A DNA stretch of 37,958 bases from assembly GCA_003427395.1 (NCBI GenBank), contig BFEA01000020.1, positions 3,428,001-3,465,958 on the forward strand, given 5' to 3'. Under the pieces are notes generated by a model. The model saw only the letters and a list, made by a program, of their open reading frames with translations. It searched no databases and had not been told where the DNA came from. How positions within the stretch are numbered: position 1 is the first letter of the stretch; the number at the start of each line of letters is the position of its first letter. Below are positions 25,183-34,178 of the stretch, piece after piece. This stretch comes from Chara braunii (lineage: Eukaryota > Streptophyta > Charophyceae > Charales > Characeae). Made by a program: the position numbers and the translations under genes.

Positions 25183-27492
25183 ATGTCGAGGGCACGGACG
25201 AACCGGAGGGCAAGGAGGAATGCAGCAGCCCCCAACCTCCTCAAAACAGGGTCAACACAGGCCTTTCCACCACCACTAACGTGCGGCAGACTACGCTGGA
25301 AGAGGGAAGGGCAATAATCTCTAAGAATGAGGAAGCACAACGCTCCATAGACGACTGGTTGGTTTATGAAGGATTCCCCTTCAACATGGTGCGCAGCAAA
25401 TATTTCTTGCGCATGATAGAGAAGGTCCACGACGCGGAGCGGTCCTTCATCCACGTAAAATACGACACGCAGCGGACGAAGAGGTTGGACATGTCCAGGT
25501 CGCGGGTCGAGGAGGGGGTTTTGCGCCAGCAAAGAAGTTGGGCTCGAACCGGATGCATGCTCCAGCTTGATGGATGGACTGACATAAGAGGCAGACCACA
25601 CTTGAATGTCATGGTCTCCTTTCCGACCGGTGTGCTTTTCTTGAAGTCGCATTGCATGCCAGGCAAGGAGAAGGGAGCAGCAGCGTACTTCGATATCTTA
25701 TCTGAGTCGATTTACGAAGTTGGCAAGAAGAGTATTGTTGGAGTGATTATGGACAACGCTGCTGTGTGCGCGAGAGCCGACAGATTGGTGGAGGATACAT
25801 TCCCGCTAACCTTCCATGTGCCATGCGCTGCGCACTGCCTCGACTTAATGCTGCACGATATTGGGAAGATAGAGTGGGTGGATGGAACGGTGACGAAGGC
25901 GAACGACATGGTGAAGTTCGTCATGAACCACCAGCGAGTCAGAGATGTTTACTACATCCATGAAGGTGGAAGGCAGTTACTGCGACCCGCGGTAACGCGT
26001 TTCGCCACCAACTTTCACATGCTGGACCGGTTGAAGAAGCAGTGAAAAGCGTTGATGGCTATGGTCACAGACGACATGTGGACAGCGACGTTGGTCCCCC
26101 ATGTGCAGCACTCGACCCTCCACGAGATGGAAGACATCATACTCGATGCAGCAGGTTTTTGGGATCTTGTGAACAAGGCAATCAATGCCATTTACGACAA
26201 TGTTTTGCTGCTGAAACTGGTGGATGGCAACAGTCCGACCATCAGCAAGGTTTATGTGAAGATGGACAGGATAGTGGAACGCCTGCGAGTTAACGAGGAC
26301 CTGACAGTGGATCAGCGGGACGAGATCGAGGTCATGCGCAAATGGAATGACATGACCACCCCCCTCCATTGTGCAGCCTTGTTCCTAGATCCAAAGTACA
26401 GGTCGTCTGAGCCGCACAAGGATGTAGAGATCCAAGATGGATTCTACACCTGGGTGTACACATTGCTCAAAGGGGCGTCACAGGAGGTGTGCGACCAGGT
26501 GGAGTATGAAGTCGATTGTTGGGTTCAGAACATTGGCAAGTTCAGCTCGCAGGTGGCTATGGATGCAGCCCGTAAGCATAACCCTGCGGCATGGTGGAAG
26601 CGCTGGTGCAATGAGCTACAACACTTGCAGCCCCATGCCATTCGACTGTTGGGGCAAGGGTCGTCAGCTTCAGGCTGCAAAAGGAATTGGAGCCTTTTCG
26701 CAGCAATTCACACCAAAGAGCGCAATGGCTTGGCCCTGGAGACAATGCATAAACTGGTGTATAACAAGTGGAACATGCGGCTGCTTGACATGTTGCAGTA
26801 GATGCCGGAGAGGCCCAAAGACCTTATTGAATAGGATGACCCACCGACAGAGGAGTAAAGAAGGCCAAAGAAAGAGTGAAGGTGGCTGAGCGGCGATTGA
26901 AGAGCCTTACCTCAACTGGTGACAATGTTGTTCCATTTGCTGATGGCGGGGATGTTGAAGATGGGGATGAAGTTGCTGTTCCCTGCCGTGAAGAATGCAA
27001 CCTGGAGGAGATTGAGGGGGGTCAACACGAGGACTGGCATGGATTGCCGAAGGCAGGCAACGTCCTAATTAAACGTTCCCAAACAGATGTGCGAAGGCAC
27101 ACACCTTGGGAACGGAGGAGCACATGCGTGCTCACAAGAAGGGAGGCGGTGACACACTGCCTTATGGTGCTGCAACGACAGCACCACAAAAGGAAACCCG
27201 AACATCGTCGGCACAGCCTGATTCTCAACGCCAAAAAAAAACTAGAGGCAGGCCAAGAAAAACACCAGCGACGGATCTGGACGGTTCAGATGCTGTGACT
27301 AGGGAGGGAGAGGACAACCCTACGCAAATAAGTGATAAGAACGAAGTAGAGGGGGGCAACGATGAGGGTGTGCCAAGCAACGGCCAAGGCGTGGCAAGGA
27401 AGAGGCCGCGTGATGGTGAAGAGCAAGGCTCATCAGACTACCCATCAAACGATGATGAGCAGCCATTGACTGAGAAAAAGCAGAGGGGGTAA
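25178..27492 (+). pseudogene. hAT-family transposase (DUF659 + hATC dimerisation), decayed
   Basis: The frame is open from about 25,178 (DVEGTDEPEGKEECSSPQPP). The DUF659/RNase H-like core includes MLQLDGWTDIRGRPHLNVMV, VGVIMDNAAVCARADRL, FHVPCAAHCLDLMLHDIG and RPAVTRFATNFHMLDRL, then LHCAALFLDPKYR. The C-terminal dimerisation part has NPAAWWKRWCNELQ, LLGQGSSASGCKRNWSLFA and HTKERNGL. One in-frame TGA (26,043) splits it; TAG stands at 26,799 and 26,838. The tail then shifts frame twice and ends with an AT-hook-like TRGRPRKTP and KKQRG at 27,492. The expected N-terminal BED zinc finger is not visible. The protein would bind the element ends and move it by cut-and-paste. Stops look like C-to-T or G-to-A changes (CGA, CAG, TGG codons). 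Confidence 0.85.
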
Positions 27493-27511
27493 TAGAGAGT
27501 CATTAGAGACT

Positions 27512-27512
27512 C

Positions 27513-27592
<80 letters not shown>
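27512..27592. repeat. (GA)n microsatellite
   Basis: About 80 bp of nearly pure GA directly after the transposase tail, inside the hAT element. Confidence 0.95.
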
Positions 27593-27594
<2 letters not shown>

Positions 27595-28046
27595 TGGACT
27601 GCCGTTTTTGGGGTGGTCATTCATGAATCGTGAATCATGAATGACTCTGCAATCACTTAGGGGACAGCGGCGGTCTAGAAGCTGTTGGTTCTGTTCAACG
27701 TTCAATGTTAAGTTAATTCAAACTCCAAAGTTCAATTTGTTTTGTGTGCAGTGTGCAGTGTGCGCTGTGCAGTTTGCACAGTTCAAGTTGTGCATCTTTG
27801 AATTTGTGTGCAGGTGTGCACACTACAGTGACAGCGCACAGCGCATTGTTCACTCAGGTAATGTAACTTCTAAGCATGTATACTGTTTTTTTTTTCCCCC
27901 CGGGAAAATACAGTGCATTTGGACAAGGGATCCAGACCGGTCCGAATATTCCGGAATATTCTGGTTTTCCGGAAGTCCGGAAGACCCCGGGAGGTCCTGG
28001 TTCCGGGGTCCGGATTCGGTCTGTTGTCCGGTCCGGTGTAGCTATG
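27593..28046. other. 3' non-coding and subterminal region of the hAT element
   Basis: A TGTGCAGTG-rich stretch (27,745-27,800), then T/C runs, then the subterminal repeats with CCGGAATATTC, TTCCGGAAG, CCCCGGGAGG and GGTCCGG palindromes leading to the right end. Confidence 0.6.
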
Positions 28047-28054
28047 AAAAAATG

Positions 28055-28333
28055 CCATCACAAAAATTAGCCAAGTCCACGTATGAGCGTGAGCTCTATG
28101 CCCTCTGTAAAGCGCTGGTCCATTGGAGGCATTACCTCCTAGGCAGATTGTTTTCTATTAAATCTGACCAGAAGACGCTGCGCTGGATCAAGGCACAACA
28201 GATGCTCTTTGACGCACTCAAGAGGTGGATTGAAGTCATAGACATGTATGACTCCAAGCTCGACCCTCTAAAGGGAGAGTACAACGAAGTGGCTGACGCA
28301 CTATCGCGAAGGGCAGACTATCTGGCGTGCTAG
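28055..28333 (+). pseudogene. Second half of RNase H of the gypsy element
   Basis: This resumes exactly after the hAT duplication with PSQKLAKSTYERELYALCKA (Glu of the RNase H active site region), then HWRHYLLGRLFSIKSDQKTL and EYNEVADALSRRADYL. The frame is intact to TAG 28,331. RNase H removes template RNA during reverse transcription. Confidence 0.85.
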
Positions 28334-29404
28334 TGACTGAGTTTGAAATATCTGACGATGTAACTCGATTCATGGTGGAAGCCTATCGAGAGGACGCAGT
28401 CATATCTGTGATCATGCACAAACTGGAAGCTAACAAGATTGTGCTGGTTGACGGCTTGCTGTTTCTTGAGAAGACTGGGAATACACAATTGTGTCTTCCG
28501 AATAGAGAATCTTTGCCTAGTCTATTTTTAGGACAGTGTCACGATGCAACTGGTCATTTTGGTTGTCAAAAGACAGCAGCAAACTTTGTGCAGAATTTTT
28601 GATGGCCCACAATGATGGATGATGCAAAGAAGTATGTAGAAACTTGCAGGTTTGTCAGGGTGACGAACCACGGATGCAGGCGCCGCTTGGGCTTATCAAG
28701 CCCTTGCCCATCCCCGCTGGTCCAGGTTAAAGTGTGTCCATGGATTTCATGGATACCCTTGTGAACAGCAAGACCGGTAAATGGCACATCTTTGTCATTG
28801 TGGACAGATTCACGAAGTATGCTAAACTAATCACTATGCCTGCGACAGCTAGGACTGACCACGTCATCAAGCTATTTATGGAAACTGGGTATGTGACTTT
28901 GGTCTCCCTAAGTCCATTGTAAGTGACAGAGATGTCAGATTCACTAGTGAACTGCAATGAAGTATGGCCCAATAGATGGGTACCCGACTGCAAATGACAT
29001 CAAGGAACCACCCTGAGTCAAATGGTCAGGTCTGACAGATGAACCGGGTAGTGCAGCACTTGCTTCGCCATTATATTAAACCAAGTCCTGATGACTGGGA
29101 CAAGAAGTCACCCCTCGTCGCCAGCCTGTACAATAACGCTTTGCACAGCACTACCGGCATGACTGCCGACCAACTGCATCTTGGCTGGAAGCCAAGATCT
29201 GCATTAGACTTCCTGTTGCCTGAAAATCAGCCAATTGCAGCGCCTGGCAGCATAGAGTTTGCTGTCAAATACGAACAGATGCTACAGCAGGCTGTAGAGC
29301 ACATCAAGAAAGCTCAAGATGCCATGGTTGCATCTGAGAACAGACACAGACGACCATCTGAGTTTCAAGTAGGCGAAGGAGTCTGGGTAAAGTCATCTGA
29401 GTAG
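28327..29404 (+). pseudogene. Integrase (zinc-binding and catalytic domains), broken
   Basis: EFEISDDVTRFMVEAYRED leads to the HHCC zinc-binding region CHDATGHFGCQKT; the Cys pair region near 28,645 (ETCRFVRV) is shifted by a base so the second Cys is lost. The catalytic core has MDFMDTLVNSKTGKWHIFVI (first Asp, 28,742), SIVSDRDVRFTSEL (second Asp, 28,924) and NHPESNGQV (Glu, 29,015), each in a different frame, with stops at 28,600, 28,919 and 29,033. MNRVVQHLLRHYIKPSPDDW onward is open to 29,404 and includes HSTTGMTADQLHLGWKPR. Integrase inserts the cDNA copy into the genome. Confidence 0.8.
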
Positions 29405-29411
29405 GGACAGG

Positions 29412-29851
29412 AATAAGGAATCTCATGTAAACTGAAGCCACAGTACTTTGGCCCCTGGGAAGTTTTTGATATAGTGGGAGATCAACCAGATGGGCCATCA
29501 TACGTCATTCGCATCCCGGGACACCTACGTACCCACCCTGTCTTCCATGCATCAAAGTTGGCACCTTTCTCTGTCACTGATCAGTTTCCCTCCAGGAGAT
29601 CGATGCCACCCCCAACCATGGACGGGCATGTGGACATTGACGACATCGTTGAACACAAGCTGATGCCCGTAGCCAAGCCTCCAGGCAGGGGACACCCTCC
29701 GAATCCACAGATGCAGTATGGAGAACGTTTCAGACATCACACGGATCCTAAAGAAGATCAATGGTTCACCAGAGAGGAATTGATGAAGACTGCTCCCCAT
29801 GTCATCACAAGTTATGAACGAAATTTGAAAGGGAAGCAGCCTGCTGTGTAA
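29412..29851 (+). pseudogene. Integrase C-terminus and chromodomain-like tail
   Basis: LKPQYFGPWEVFDIVGDQPD, PSYVIRIPGHLRTHPVFHAS and KLAPF are the conserved gypsy integrase C-terminal block. The remainder, DIDDIVEHKLMPV followed by YGERFRHHTDPKEDQWFTRE and ELMKTAPHVITSYE, has the layout of a chromodomain (DxILxxR, variant aromatic core, EDxWxxxxEL), which in chromoviruses directs insertion to particular chromatin. It ends at TAA 29,849-29,851, only 75 bp before the 3' LTR. Confidence 0.75.
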
Positions 29852-29920
29852 CGAGTTCTCAGAGGACTATCAAAGTAAAGGAGGAACGACTTCTCAGAGG
29901 ACTATCAAAGTAAAGGAGGA
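29851..29920 (+). repeat. 35-bp tandem duplication including the polypurine tract
   Basis: ACGAGTTCTCAGAGGACTAT at 29,851 and ACGACTTCTCAGAGGACTAT at 29,886 start two 35-bp copies, each ending CAAAGTAAAGGAGGA. Confidence 0.95.
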
Positions 29921-29925
29921 GGAAG
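29911..29925 (+). promoter_or_regulatory. Polypurine tract for plus-strand priming
   Basis: TAAAGGAGGAGGAAG ends immediately at the TG of the 3' LTR, where plus-strand DNA synthesis would start. A second purine tract 35 bp upstream results from the duplication. Confidence 0.75.
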
Positions 29926-30543
29926 TGCGAGGGTTTGATCCCTCCGCATAACTGCACAAGGCTGTGCATCAGGCACGTGCCCTCCCTAAGGCGGGCCTCT
30001 AAACTCGTCAATTTTTGCAAATCTTGGTCCGCGCCAGACAGTTGCCACACGCCAGTTGGTTACATCCACCTCGTTTGTGAGAATCCACAATATTCGTGAG
30101 CTTTCCAGGCTCTTCCAGCAACGTGGTCGAAGCAGGGAGTATCGCCCGCTTGTGCCTGGGTGGTTGGGCATGCCTAACCAATTCGGTCCCAGGCCACTGT
30201 CAGAACGGGCCTGGGCGCAGACACTTTGGCCGAGACTGAAGCTACTGGGAAACTCGGTCTGACGGAGCGTGGCAAGGCAAAGCGCCTGTCACTTTCCATA
30301 TAGGAGAGGGCTGGGCGCCAGATGGGGATTCGGGCACTCAGATGCTGATGCGGCAGCGCTGCTGGAGATAGCGCTCGCAGGCTGCTGCGCTAGTGTATGG
30401 TGAGTGTGCGTGCACGTGTGCGGTCGTGCAGAAGCAGGGCGCTGCTAGGCACCGCCATAGCCAGCCATAGCCGGGCTGGGCTTGGATAAGGTCAGCAGAG
30501 GTGGTGGTGGTCTTCCTGTATGGGAAGGAGACGTGGGTAGAGA

Positions 30544-30620
<77 letters not shown>

Positions 30621-30976
30621 GCATGATGATGTGAAGGCACATACCTGGTTTTGGCGATTGTCTACGAGGGTCGACATTTTCATGTACTTCGGTTCGGCTG
30701 CTGACGTCAACAGTTGCATTGTCAATACGTAGGCGGGTAGTAACTGTGTAATTGTAGTCTGGGCGCAGAGCGCCAGATAGGAGGAAGGGCTCTGGATACT
30801 TATGTTGGTGATGGCGAGAGTACGCTTTCATTGACAATCGGATCCAGTGTTTTGGGTCTTCATTGGTGAAGTATCGGTGCAATTCTGCTTTCTGGACAGT
30901 GTCGGACTTCCTGGCGTTCAGTGTGATTTTGCAATCTGGAATCTGTCATTTCGCTATTGCTCATTTTTTTCTTGCA
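29926..30976 (+). repeat. 3' LTR of the gypsy element
   Basis: Collinear with 12,362-13,334 from TGCGAGGGTTTGATCCCTC to CTTGCA. The main differences are an extra segment near 29,955-29,995 and a (GA)n expansion (30,547-30,617). CATG follows at 30,977. Confidence 0.85.
30547..30617. repeat. (GA)n microsatellite in the 3' LTR
   Basis: About 70 bp of GA at the position where the 5' LTR has only a short imperfect GA stretch, so it expanded after insertion. Confidence 0.95.
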
Positions 30977-30980
30977 CATG

Positions 30981-32055
30981 CCCTAACACCAACCAACAAG
31001 GAGCCCACATATCCGCATCCCCCACTATGGAAAAAACAAAACAAAACAAAAAGATTTGTAATCATCTTACGTGGAAAGAATGACAACCAAGAATTGTCTT
31101 GGATGCAATCACCTGCACTAGAATGCAAACAAAGTCATCAAACTGTCGAATTCTACCAGGGTTGCTTCCAAATCCAGTAAAAAACAAAAGCACAGGACAA
31201 TTATAACTACGGGATCTCTGAATTCTCCTGGGTATGGTACCACCGTGGAGTTATTTCCCCAGTTCTCACGATCTCGAATTTAATTGAATTGTCTCCTGAA
31301 GGTTTGGGTCCTTGTGTGAGTACCTTCTCAAGTTCTCAGGCAATTTAGTGCCGCGTGGTCTCTCAAGCCTCGTGCTCGCTATTGACATCGAGCACGCATT
31401 CAGCCGTGGCTTACTGTCCACGTATACGCCCGCCACCTGCTTGAGACATGGACAGTAACGTATGGCCCGGAATGGGACCGGTTTCACGTATCAAGTCCGT
31501 TTTGCTAACCTTACCTTCTGCTTCATCGACGCCGTTCTTCGACTTTCGCGTGCTGCTTTCAGGCATGACCTATCACTAGGCATGCCACGCACGTGTAGCT
31601 CACACCCTTGGTACATACTTGAGCCAGATGCGGCCATGGACAATTCATTGCACTGTGCCTTTTGTTTGTAGAAGCAATCGAGAGAAACTTTGTACATGAC
31701 GACCAGAAAACAGAGTGCCTTGTGCTGCACATCCCTTCACCTCACACAAACCCCCAGACAGAGGCTCCTTGACCTTTCCAACAGTCTGCGACACTGCATT
31801 TTCCCGTCCCCCATCTCCCACCACCTCACTACTGCTGCATCTTTTCGACAGTCCATGACACCGCATATGGCCACAACAGCCGCTGCCTCTATGACCAACA
31901 GGCCATGACGCCATTCATACGTAGCACCCTGGCCCCCAAATGAACAGAATGCTACCGTCTTCCCCCGAAAAGCCAGCCACTGTTGCTGTGTGTAGACAAT
32001 GTTGCACATGATGCATCTACAGTGACCGGGGGTTATATTCAGGTGAAGATGGTAA
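30981..32055. other. Non-coding stretch right of the gypsy element
   Basis: No gene was recognised. Overlapping short frames on both strands (31,460-31,914) lack domains. A CCGTCTTCCCCCGAAAA at about 31,955 echoes one arm of the 4103 MITE. Confidence 0.35.
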
Positions 32056-32443
32056 GTTGAAAATAACGTTCAATGGAGTCCATGCATCATTCAGCCGTTG
32101 CCTTGACAACGAGGTTTGGCCCCACCGCAGTGCTGTACTCATTGCAACATATCTAGTAATTTCACAACCACGACCACGTTTCCTAAGCACCAGTAAACCA
32201 CCAGCATCGTCTGCTCCTCGCTCTCCCTCGTGCATGATCAGTTTCCCCCTCCCAATCCTACTATTGCCTCCCTGCTCTTCATCAGAAGACCCCAACCCCC
32301 GAATCAGTTTGAAATGCACAAAACTACTCGTAAGAATGTATGTTAGCCGTAGGTTCAAGTCATACAACTATGTATACAGCATTATGAGGAAGTCCAGTTG
32401 ACATGCATGGGAAGCATGGGCTCCATTGAACGTTATTTTCAAC
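32056..32443. mobile_element. 388-bp MITE-like element
   Basis: GTTGAAAATAACGTTCAATG starts the left arm (32,056-32,085) and its reverse complement with one mismatch ends the right arm (32,414-32,443), giving about 30 bp of terminal inverted repeat. The interior has no conserved coding frame. A target-site duplication could not be fixed. Confidence 0.6.
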
Positions 32444-32493
32444 ACCTTTCTTTCCCCTTTTTTTTATTTTCTTAAAATGCAAAGCGGCCTTTT

Positions 32494-32596
32494 AAAAATT
32501 TGGACCATTTCTCGATTTATGCATGTCATTCTGGCGCAGGGAGCATGCTAATCTTTTCTGTACCATTCCAATTTTAACGGATGTCCGAAGGGCCCT
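32494..32596 (-). ncRNA. Full-length U6 snRNA-like copy, probably pseudogene
   Basis: On the minus strand the 103-nt sequence has the 5' hairpin (CCCTTCGG), GACATCCGTTAAAATTGGAA, GATTAGCATGCTCCCTGCGC, AAATCGAGAAATGGTCCAAA and a terminal T run that could stop RNA polymerase III. The ACAGAGA box that pairs with the 5' splice site reads ACAGAAA, and the neighbouring GGCCCC is GCTCCC, so function is doubtful. The upstream 60 bp have a weak TTTATT at about -30 but no clear plant upstream element (RTCCCACATCG). Confidence 0.8.
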
Positions 32597-34059
32597 TCTT
32601 TTCAACTTCTCATGAAAATAAAGTAGCGTTTGCTGCTTACTGCTGCATGCATGACAATTACCTTCCTCCTCCATCCACCCTTCCATGAGTTAGCAGCATT
32701 CCAGACCAAATTCCATCTGTTCAAGGTGCCAATGAGTAATTCAAGGCAGCTCACCTTCCGGTACTTTTATTACAGGCCTTCGTTCCTTAACCCACTTGTA
32801 GCTCTCCGCAAGGCTCCATCCTTTATGCCTCATCAAATAAGCCATAACTACTGCAGGGGACCTGTTCATCACACAGTGTTCAGCATTTTAGATTAGACAG
32901 CACGCCCCTTCTCAGTCACAAGGACTCCTCACAATCACCACGGTACAGTAATCTGGCAGCAGCCTCTTGGGGCTGTAGTCTCAGAGCTGAACCAGCAGAA
33001 CGCGGCTTCAGGGAAAACGAAGGACGATAGGTTCACAGCTTCACAGGTGTTCAATGCCATTGAACCACTGTCTTGAGTTGAGTCTTTTTCAATTAAGCAA
33101 CTACTCACTTGACAGGCTCCCCCCTCCAGATAAGGCTTACAGCACATGCACAGTCTGTTTGCCATCACATATAGACCAGGCAGAGGCTTCTGCACCCAAA
33201 AAAATGTTGTCAACTCCTTTATACACCACCAATGATTGATTTCCAATTCATCAGTATGTTAATCCTTGGGTTTCAACCAAAGCAAGATGGTTTCGACCAA
33301 GTGATCCTGCTAGCAGAGTCCCATGATGCCACAGAACTCACCCAAAGCAAGATGGTTTACAGACCATGCGTGACTTCGACAACTTAATCACTGTTCTGCG
33401 GACTACCTAGGTGAGGTTCCTGGGGGTGATCCATCAACGTCCATTGTATAGAAGCGTGGGGTGAGCTCAGCACAGAAGATGGAGGAGAAAAACTCGCTGT
33501 TAACTATGTGAGGTGAAATAAACTTACCGTCAACTTTGTGAAGGTAGAAATAACTCATTGTCGTCAACTATGTCGAGGACAGAAATGATGCATCATTGTA
33601 CAGTTCTGTTATGAAGTAAACAGCTGCAGGCAAGGAAACAGCCAGGCGACAAGTAGGCGTCGCAAATGCACAGCCAGATTGGTCACCAGCCCCGTACGAG
33701 GTGAAATAGAGGGCAAGCTTTGACACCTATTCGATGAGGTTGCCAAGGCAACAGTGCTCATTGCTTCAAGGCTGAGAAACATTAACCACCACTACCTTTC
33801 AGGTGGGGCCGCTAAGTCGTAAAAGTAAACCTATACCGCGTTCTTTGGAGGCCGGCGGAGGCTGGGCTGGGCCACTGACCAGACAGACACAGAGGGGTAG
33901 ATGAAGAAACCAGAAATGAAGGAACCACGGAATGCCTCATCTATATCGTCACATTTCTATCCACTAAACGAGCAAACTCTACAAACAAGAATGAAAGAAA
34001 GAGCAGACGGCATGAGGCACACTGGAACCATTCTTTCTGTTTTTTCCTAGGTTGTTTTT
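32597..34059. other. Non-coding stretch
   Basis: No gene was supported. Degenerate ~35-40-bp direct repeats with GAAATAA and GTCAACTWTGT words run about 33,490-33,600. Small frames at 32,630-32,896 and 32,935-33,246 have no recognised domain. Confidence 0.35.
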
Positions 34060-34137
34060 CCGGGCGCCCGGGCACCCAACTTGTGCCCGGATACACGCCC
34101 GGGTGCCCGGCCGGGCATGACCCCCGGGCAGCCTCAG
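34060..34137. repeat. GC-rich palindromic block of CCCGGGC words
   Basis: GGGCGCCCGGGCACC, TGTGCCCGG, CGCCCGGGTGCCCGG and CCGGGCA recur as nested inverted repeats, similar in style to the subterminal regions of the hAT elements. A long A run with one ambiguous base (34,149-34,195) and a short (CA)n follow. Confidence 0.6.
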
Positions 34138-34147
34138 CGCAAACAAA

Positions 34148-34178
<31 letters not shown>

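Larger units (their letters stand above)
23085..28046 (+). mobile_element. hAT DNA transposon, 4.96 kb, inside RNase H
   Basis: The left end CATGGCTAC (23,085) and the right end GTAGCTATG (to 28,046) are inverted copies with one mismatch, flanked by an 8-bp duplication. Beyond 9 bp the termini turn into GC-rich subterminal repeats with CCGGACC, GGTCCGG and CCGGAA words at both ends. The interior encodes a DUF659/hATC transposase relic (25,178-27,492, plus strand), which matches the termini in type. A likely untranslated first exon ends at AGGTATGT (about 23,564), so the transposase may be spliced. The region 23.58-25.16 kb is filled with CA, CT and CCT repeats, hammerhead-core relics, U6 fragments and poly-C/T. 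Confidence 0.8.
23077..28054. repeat. 8-bp target-site duplication of the hAT element
   Basis: AAAAGATG (23,077-23,084) and AAAAAATG (28,047-28,054) flank the element and differ at one position. With one copy removed the gypsy codons AAA AAG ATG CCA TCA CAA are contiguous. Confidence 0.8.
12362..30976 (+). mobile_element. Ty3/gypsy LTR retrotransposon with three nested insertions
   Basis: Two direct LTR copies begin TGCGAGGGTTTGATCCCTC and end TTTTTCTTGCA. The left one is followed by a primer-binding site and the right one is preceded by a purine tract directly after the pol C-terminus. CATG occurs immediately outside both ends (12,358-12,361 and 30,977-30,980), as a 4-bp target-site duplication. 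Internal domains are in the order gag, zinc knuckle, protease, RT, RNase H, integrase, chromodomain-like, which is Ty3/gypsy (chromovirus-type) order. The span is 18.6 kb; subtracting the Harbinger-like and hAT insertions leaves about 9.2 kb, and subtracting the gag insertion about 8.4 kb, a normal gypsy size. All coding parts are broken and the LTRs differ at roughly one site in ten by eye, so it is an old copy. Confidence 0.85.

Noticed and set aside
24820-25652. Long Pro- or Gly-rich frames with unknown residues
   Set aside because: They are translations of C, T and N runs and lie opposite or beside the real hAT frame.
27641-28054. Upstream extension of the RNase H frame into the hAT right end
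   Set aside because: The open frame before 28,055 is subterminal transposon sequence; homology to pol begins exactly at the duplication.
31645-32009. Overlapping minus- and plus-strand frames at 31.6-32.0 kb
   Set aside because: Several frames are open together without domain content; no evidence favours one.
32494-32596. Functional U6 snRNA gene
   Set aside because: Changed ACAGAGA box and no recognisable upstream promoter element; listed as probable pseudogene.
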